10,116 nucleotides of DNA from Alistipes sp. (lineage in GTDB: Bacteria; Bacteroidota; Bacteroidia; Bacteroidales; Rikenellaceae). Location of the stretch: the NCBI GenBank assembly GCA_017629615.1, contig JAGBWT010000201.1:1-10116 (forward strand). Reading direction: 5' to 3'. A model generated the notes under the pieces. That model was not told where the DNA came from. It did no database searches and worked only from the letters and a program-made list of their open reading frames with translations. How positions within the stretch are numbered: position 1 is the stretch's first letter; each line of letters starts with the position of its first letter. The translations under genes were made by a program, and so were the position numbers. Below, one piece after another: positions 7,114 to 10,116 of the stretch.

Positions 7114-8475
7114 CTACTCGCCCTTTGCCTCTTTTGCACCCGCAGAACGGTCGTTATTGTGGCGGTGATGGTTGTTGCGATGCGGACGGAAGCCACGACC
7201 ACGACGCTCCGAGCGCTCATTGCGCTCCGAACGCTCGCCACCCTCCGACGGCTGTTGCGGTTTTGACTCTTTTGCCCCCTCGGCCGAAGCGGTCGGAGCA
7301 GGCGTTGCACCATTACCCTCGGTCGAAGCGTGCTGACCACGATTATTGCGACCCTTACCGCGATTATTCTTATTGCGACGCTTCGTCTTATCGAAACGAG
7401 TGATGCTATCCTCCTCGGTACGGTATGTTGGCTCTTCGGTCTTTGCTTCGGCTGTATCGCCTACGATTGTATCGACTTTTTTGCCGGCACGATTGAGGGC
7501 CAAAATCTCGCGCACACGCGAAACAGGAATTGTCACAACATTGACCATCGCCTCCTTGCTGCTACTGAACGACATCGTATGGGCAAGCACATCGGTCTTG
7601 ACGAGATAGTACTCGCCGTCCATAGCCTGCAACGGCTCTCGCAGACGCGGAATCGAACGACGTGCATCGGCATAGACATCGTATTCGTACATCAAGCAAC
7701 ATTTGAGTTTGGAGCATTGACCCGCAAGTTTCTGCGGATTAAGCGCAAGGTCCTGCACTCGCGCTGCCGAGGTCGTTACGCTCGAAAAACTCGACACCCA
7801 CGAAGCACAGCACAACTCACGACCGCAAGCTCCAATACCACCGATGCGGCCCGCCTCCTGACGCGCTCCAATCTGCTTCATCTCGATACGGATATGGAAC
7901 TGCTCGGCAAAGACCTTAATCAGCTCTCGGAAATCGACACGGCCATCGGCTATGTAATAGAATATGGCCTTAATCTTGTCGCCCTGATACTCTACATCGC
8001 CAATCTTCATATCGAGACCCATATCGGCTGCAATCTGGCGCGAGCGAATCATCGTCTCGTGTTCGAGTGCAATAGCCTCCTGCCACTTCTCAATATCGTA
8101 TGGCTTCGCTTTGCGGTATATCTTCTTAAATTCGCCGTTGTAGGGGTTGAAGCCGACGCGACGCATCTGCTTGGCAACCATATCGCCCGTCAGCGACACG
8201 ATACCTATATCGTGGCCGGGCGAAGCCTCGACCGCTACGATGTCGCCCACTTCGAGCGGTAGATTATTTACGTTCTGATAGAACGAACGACGTGTATTCT
8301 TAAAACGCACCTCGAAAATATCGGTCGGCATCGCAACCGGATAGTCGGCAAGCCACGGCGTTTCGTGCAGTTTGAAACAGCCTCGCGCCATCTTGGCCAC
8401 AGGCTCTCCGACCTCGTTTTCGCCAAAGGCACAACCTCGGCCGATTTCGGGTTTCATATATTTTGTATAGTCCAT
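7114..8475 (-). CDS. PSP1-domain protein, RicT/YaaT-like, with a long basic tail
   Basis: This 453-residue cytoplasmic protein carries a PSP1/RicT core at about 50-325. The core includes 'YYIADGRVDFRELIKVFAEQ' (173-192), 'IEMKQIGARQEAGRIGGIG' (197-215) and two cysteine clusters, Cys217-x4-Cys222-Cys223 and Cys254-x4-Cys259-Cys260. As I recall, these have the same spacing as the Fe-S-ligating cysteines of B. subtilis RicT (YaaT), which works with RicA and RicF to direct RNase Y processing of mRNAs. After about residue 335 comes a low-complexity tail: Lys/Asn/Arg/Gly-rich (364-382), Ala/Pro/Thr-rich (387-410) and Arg/Glu/His/Asn-rich (412-443). It looks disordered and nucleic-acid binding, and B. 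subtilis RicT (about 275 residues) has no such tail. This is the first gene of the probable six-gene operon, with a -7-like box and an AT-rich palindrome just before its ATG. Confidence 0.88.
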   Translation of the reverse strand: MDYTKYMKPEIGRGCAFGENEVGEPVAKMARGCFKLHETPWLADYPVAMPTDIFEVRFKNTRRSFYQNVNNLPLEVGDIVAVEASPGHDIGIVSLTGDMVAKQMRRVGFNPYNGEFKKIYRKAKPYDIEKWQEAIALEHETMIRSRQIAADMGLDMKIGDVEYQGDKIKAIFYYIADGRVDFRELIKVFAEQFHIRIEMKQIGARQEAGRIGGIGACGRELCCASWVSSFSSVTTSAARVQDLALNPQKLAGQCSKLKCCLMYEYDVYADARRSIPRLREPLQAMDGEYYLVKTDVLAHTMSFSSSKEAMVNVVTIPVSRVREILALNRAGKKVDTIVGDTAEAKTEEPTYRTEEDSITRFDKTKRRNKNNRGKGRNNRGQHASTEGNGATPAPTASAEGAKESKPQQPSEGGERSERNERSERRGRGFRPHRNNHHRHNNDRSAGAKEAKGE

Positions 8476-8478
8476 ATT

Positions 8479-8500
8479 CCCAAATATATTTATATTTGGG
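8479..8500. repeat. AT-rich palindrome abutting the ricT-like start codon
   Basis: CCCAAATAT (8479-8487) and its exact complement ATATTTGGG (8492-8500) form a 9-bp inverted repeat around a 4-base centre. It starts three bases upstream of the ATG (8473-8475). It lies between the -7-like box (8502-8509) and the start codon, so it would cover the transcription start and the initiation region. It may be an operator or, if transcribed in full, a start-site hairpin. Confidence 0.6.
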
Positions 8501-8501
8501 G

Positions 8502-8516
8502 TAAAGATACGAAAAT
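8502..8516 (-). promoter_or_regulatory. Putative promoter -7 region of the ricT-like operon
   Basis: Reading on the - strand gives ATTTTCGTATCTTTA, with TATCTTTA (8509-8502) differing from the Bacteroidota TAnnTTTG box only at the last base. It ends 26 bases before the ATG. The first 14 bases are identical to the element before the MATE gene. No good TTTG -33 element was found about 19-21 bases upstream, so the call is moderate. Confidence 0.5.
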
Positions 8517-8623
8517 AATTAGAGATAAGATGCGAAAAATTTAAAAATTAAGAGAAAATTGGGTAAAATGAGTAGTTTAAGTAGAAAGGATTGTTTAGAA
8601 AGAGTCCATTCCACCTATTCTAA

Positions 8624-9976
8624 CTACCCTCGCAAAGTGTGCAGATGCCGCGCAACTCGCACCGAGTAGCAGATGGCTGCCGTTGTCAGACCGACGATAT
8701 AACCGACCATCAGACCCTTTGCACCCATACCAAGAACAAAGGCGCAGAGATAACCCACCGGGATATTGAGCAACACATAGGCCACAAACGAAAGCAATGC
8801 GATAATCTTCACATCCTGCATTCCGCGCAAAACACCAACCAGCGTACCCTGGATAGCATCGGATATTTGGTACATCGCCACGAGGATAATCATCGTCGAG
8901 GCAAGTGCAACAACCTCCTCATTGATGGTAAACAAACGAGGCATAACACCGCTGAATGCGACAAATCCGACAAGCACCAGCACACCCCACAGTACCCCGA
9001 CGTGAATAGACGATGTGATAACCTCGCGCAGGGTCTTGCGGTCGCGACAGCCAAAGGCGTGCGACGTACGAATTGTTGTTGCCGTACCGATTGCAATGGT
9101 CATCATAAACGCCCCGTTACCGTACGTTCCGCCAATATGGTTGGCCGCAATAGCCTCGGCACCCAGCCACCCCATCATCACACTCGTAACAACGAAGGCG
9201 ATACCCTCCAAAAACATTTGGCCGGCAACAGGTATGCCGATACGCAACAAATGGACGATATGCTTAACATAGCCCACTCCTCGCGAGAAGAGGCAAAGAT
9301 AGTCGCGATATTTGCCTTTAATACAAAAATAGGCAAGCGCCACGATTGGTGCAATCGAGCGTGCCACGAGCGTCGCCAAACCCGCACCATAGACGCCCAT
9401 TGGCTCAAAGCCCAAATGTCCGAAAATAAACACCCAATTAAGCGCAATATTAACGACATTGGTAATGATGGCGATAACCATCGGAGCAACCGTATTACCC
9501 ACACCTTCGAGCATCTGCTTAAATGCGCCATAGAGCATAACGGCAGGCAACGAGTAGGCCATCAGGCGGTAGTACGGCACAGCCATATCTACCACATCGA
9601 CAGGCTGTCCAAGCCAATAGAGCATAGGCTCGGTAGCAATCTGCAACAACATAAAGACCACGCCCAACAACGCGCACATAACCAACGATGATTGGAGATA
9701 GTGAGCCGTACGACGATACTCGCCACGAGCAAAGTGTTCGCCGATAATCGGAGTGATGCCAAGCGTTATACCAAGCGCCAAACTGAACATCACAAAGCTC
9801 ATCATAACACCAAATGAGACAGCCGCCAATGGCAGTGTATCCTCACCACCATAGGCTCCAACCATTGCGTTGTCGGCAAACTGCACAACGACATAACCGA
9901 GTTGCGACAAAGCAACCGGTGCAGCCAAGCGAAGTGTGGCTTTATAGTGGTCGATATATCTGCCAAAAGTTATCAT
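8624..9976 (-). CDS. MATE-family multidrug/toxin efflux transporter (NorM-like)
   Basis: This 450-residue inner-membrane protein has about 12 hydrophobic segments in two similar halves, the usual size of MATE transporters, which export drugs or metabolites using Na+ or H+ gradients. The opening 'LRLAAPVALSQLGYVVVQFADNAMVG' region (15-40) is typical of TM1, with Asp35 at the conserved TM1 acidic position of NorM. It is followed by 'LGITLGITPIIGEHFARGEY' (68-87), the matching second-half region 'AIGTATTIRTSHAFGCRD', and 'GTLVGVLRGMQD' near the C-terminal third. The ATG at 9976 is chosen because a TTG nine bases upstream lies within the predicted -7 box, and the next Met (38) would remove TM1. 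Substrate cannot be predicted. It is apparently transcribed on its own promoter. No terminator was seen in the 148 bases between it and the ricT-like gene. Confidence 0.93.
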   Translation of the reverse strand: MITFGRYIDHYKATLRLAAPVALSQLGYVVVQFADNAMVGAYGGEDTLPLAAVSFGVMMSFVMFSLALGITLGITPIIGEHFARGEYRRTAHYLQSSLVMCALLGVVFMLLQIATEPMLYWLGQPVDVVDMAVPYYRLMAYSLPAVMLYGAFKQMLEGVGNTVAPMVIAIITNVVNIALNWVFIFGHLGFEPMGVYGAGLATLVARSIAPIVALAYFCIKGKYRDYLCLFSRGVGYVKHIVHLLRIGIPVAGQMFLEGIAFVVTSVMMGWLGAEAIAANHIGGTYGNGAFMMTIAIGTATTIRTSHAFGCRDRKTLREVITSSIHVGVLWGVLVLVGFVAFSGVMPRLFTINEEVVALASTMIILVAMYQISDAIQGTLVGVLRGMQDVKIIALLSFVAYVLLNIPVGYLCAFVLGMGAKGLMVGYIVGLTTAAICYSVRVARHLHTLRG

Positions 9977-9982
9977 AGCGCG

Positions 9983-10013
9983 CAAAGATACGAAAATCTA
10001 TCGTATTACCAAT
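9983..10013 (-). promoter_or_regulatory. Bacteroidota-type promoter of the MATE gene
   Basis: On the - strand an exact -7 box TATCTTTG (9990-9983) is preceded, with a 19-base spacer, by ATTG (10013-10010), one mismatch from the -33 consensus TTTG. The box ends six bases before the ATG at 9976. This is the best promoter match in the window. Confidence 0.62.
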
Positions 10014-10066
10014 CTTCGGCAAACGGCATATCTCGACCAGACACCTATATACGTAATTACACAACA

Positions 10067-10116
10067 TCAACCTTTTGTCGCTAATAGAGGTCGCTCTGCT
10101 CGCGGCTTTAATGCCG
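10067..10116 (-). CDS. Possible C-terminal end of an upstream gene (partial)
   Basis: On the - strand one frame is open from the window edge to a TGA at 10069-10067 and encodes 'ALKPRAERPLLATKG'. A coding end here would leave a 90-base gap before the MATE start containing that gene's promoter, a sensible arrangement. Only 15 residues are visible and no family is recognised. Another minus-strand frame is also open across this edge, so the frame choice is uncertain. Confidence 0.25.
   Translation of the reverse strand, partial: ALKPRAERPLLATKG

Noticed and set aside
8530..8610. AT-rich stretch between the MATE and ricT-like genes as a small gene or terminator
   Set aside because: No stem-loop with a T tract and no start-to-stop frame of convincing length or composition was seen. 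It reads as an ordinary AT-rich intergenic/promoter region.
8639..9691. + strand open frame (about 350 codons) opposite the MATE gene
   Set aside because: The translation is dominated by His, Asn, Arg and Gln with no hydrophobic core or motif. It is the antisense shadow of a membrane protein.
9977..9985. TTG at 9985 as the MATE start codon
   Set aside because: The TTG overlaps the end of the predicted -7 box, and an ATG nine bases later fits the family start equally well.
10103..10116. CGGC-TTTAAT-GCCG hairpin at the right edge
   Set aside because: The stem is only 4 bp, with no T-run on either side, and is not enough for a terminator call.

Overview
The window looks like a chromosomal segment of a Bacteroidales (Bacteroidota) bacterium. 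The evidence is a GldH-type lipoprotein, a RicT/YaaT-type PSP1 protein with the long basic tail common in this phylum, Bacteroidota-style -7 boxes (TATCTTTG/TATCTTTA) and the lack of clear Shine-Dalgarno sequences. An Alistipes/Rikenellaceae-like gut lineage is a guess from overall flavour, not something the sequence proves. No mobile element, CRISPR array, tRNA or rRNA was seen.

Layout. (1) Positions 1-1077, + strand: the 3' part of a predicted beta-propeller protein whose start lies outside the window, closed by a perfect 12-bp hairpin terminator. (2) Positions 1200-2297, + strand: one uninterrupted gene that joins a complete five-helix TspO/MBR membrane protein to a complete iron-type superoxide dismutase. 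This is the most unusual item here. (3) Positions 2304-2336: a second perfect 12-bp hairpin between convergent genes. (4) Positions 2359-8475, - strand: six genes with gaps of at most 31 bases, in transcription order ricT/yaaT-like, gldH-like, trmB, araD, araM/egsA-like and a GlpT/UhpC-like organophosphate transporter. They probably form one transcript. (5) Positions 8624-9976, - strand: a MATE-family efflux pump. Its predicted -7 box sits only six bases before the start codon, which suggests a leaderless mRNA. (6) Positions 10067-10116, - strand: possibly the last codons of another gene, weakly supported.

How the genes may work together. The first half of the minus-strand operon holds conserved functions: a putative RNA-processing factor, an envelope lipoprotein and tRNA m7G46 methylation. 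The second half is a small sugar-phosphate/glycerol-phosphate module: an L-ribulose-5-phosphate 4-epimerase, a sn-glycerol-1-phosphate dehydrogenase and an organophosphate:phosphate antiporter-like carrier. AraM also sits in the arabinose operon of Bacillus subtilis, so araD-araM linkage recurs outside this phylum, but araA and araB are absent from this window. The TspO-SOD fusion suggests superoxide removal physically tethered to a porphyrin-binding membrane protein. The charge pattern of its loops predicts that the SOD domain is outside the cytoplasm.
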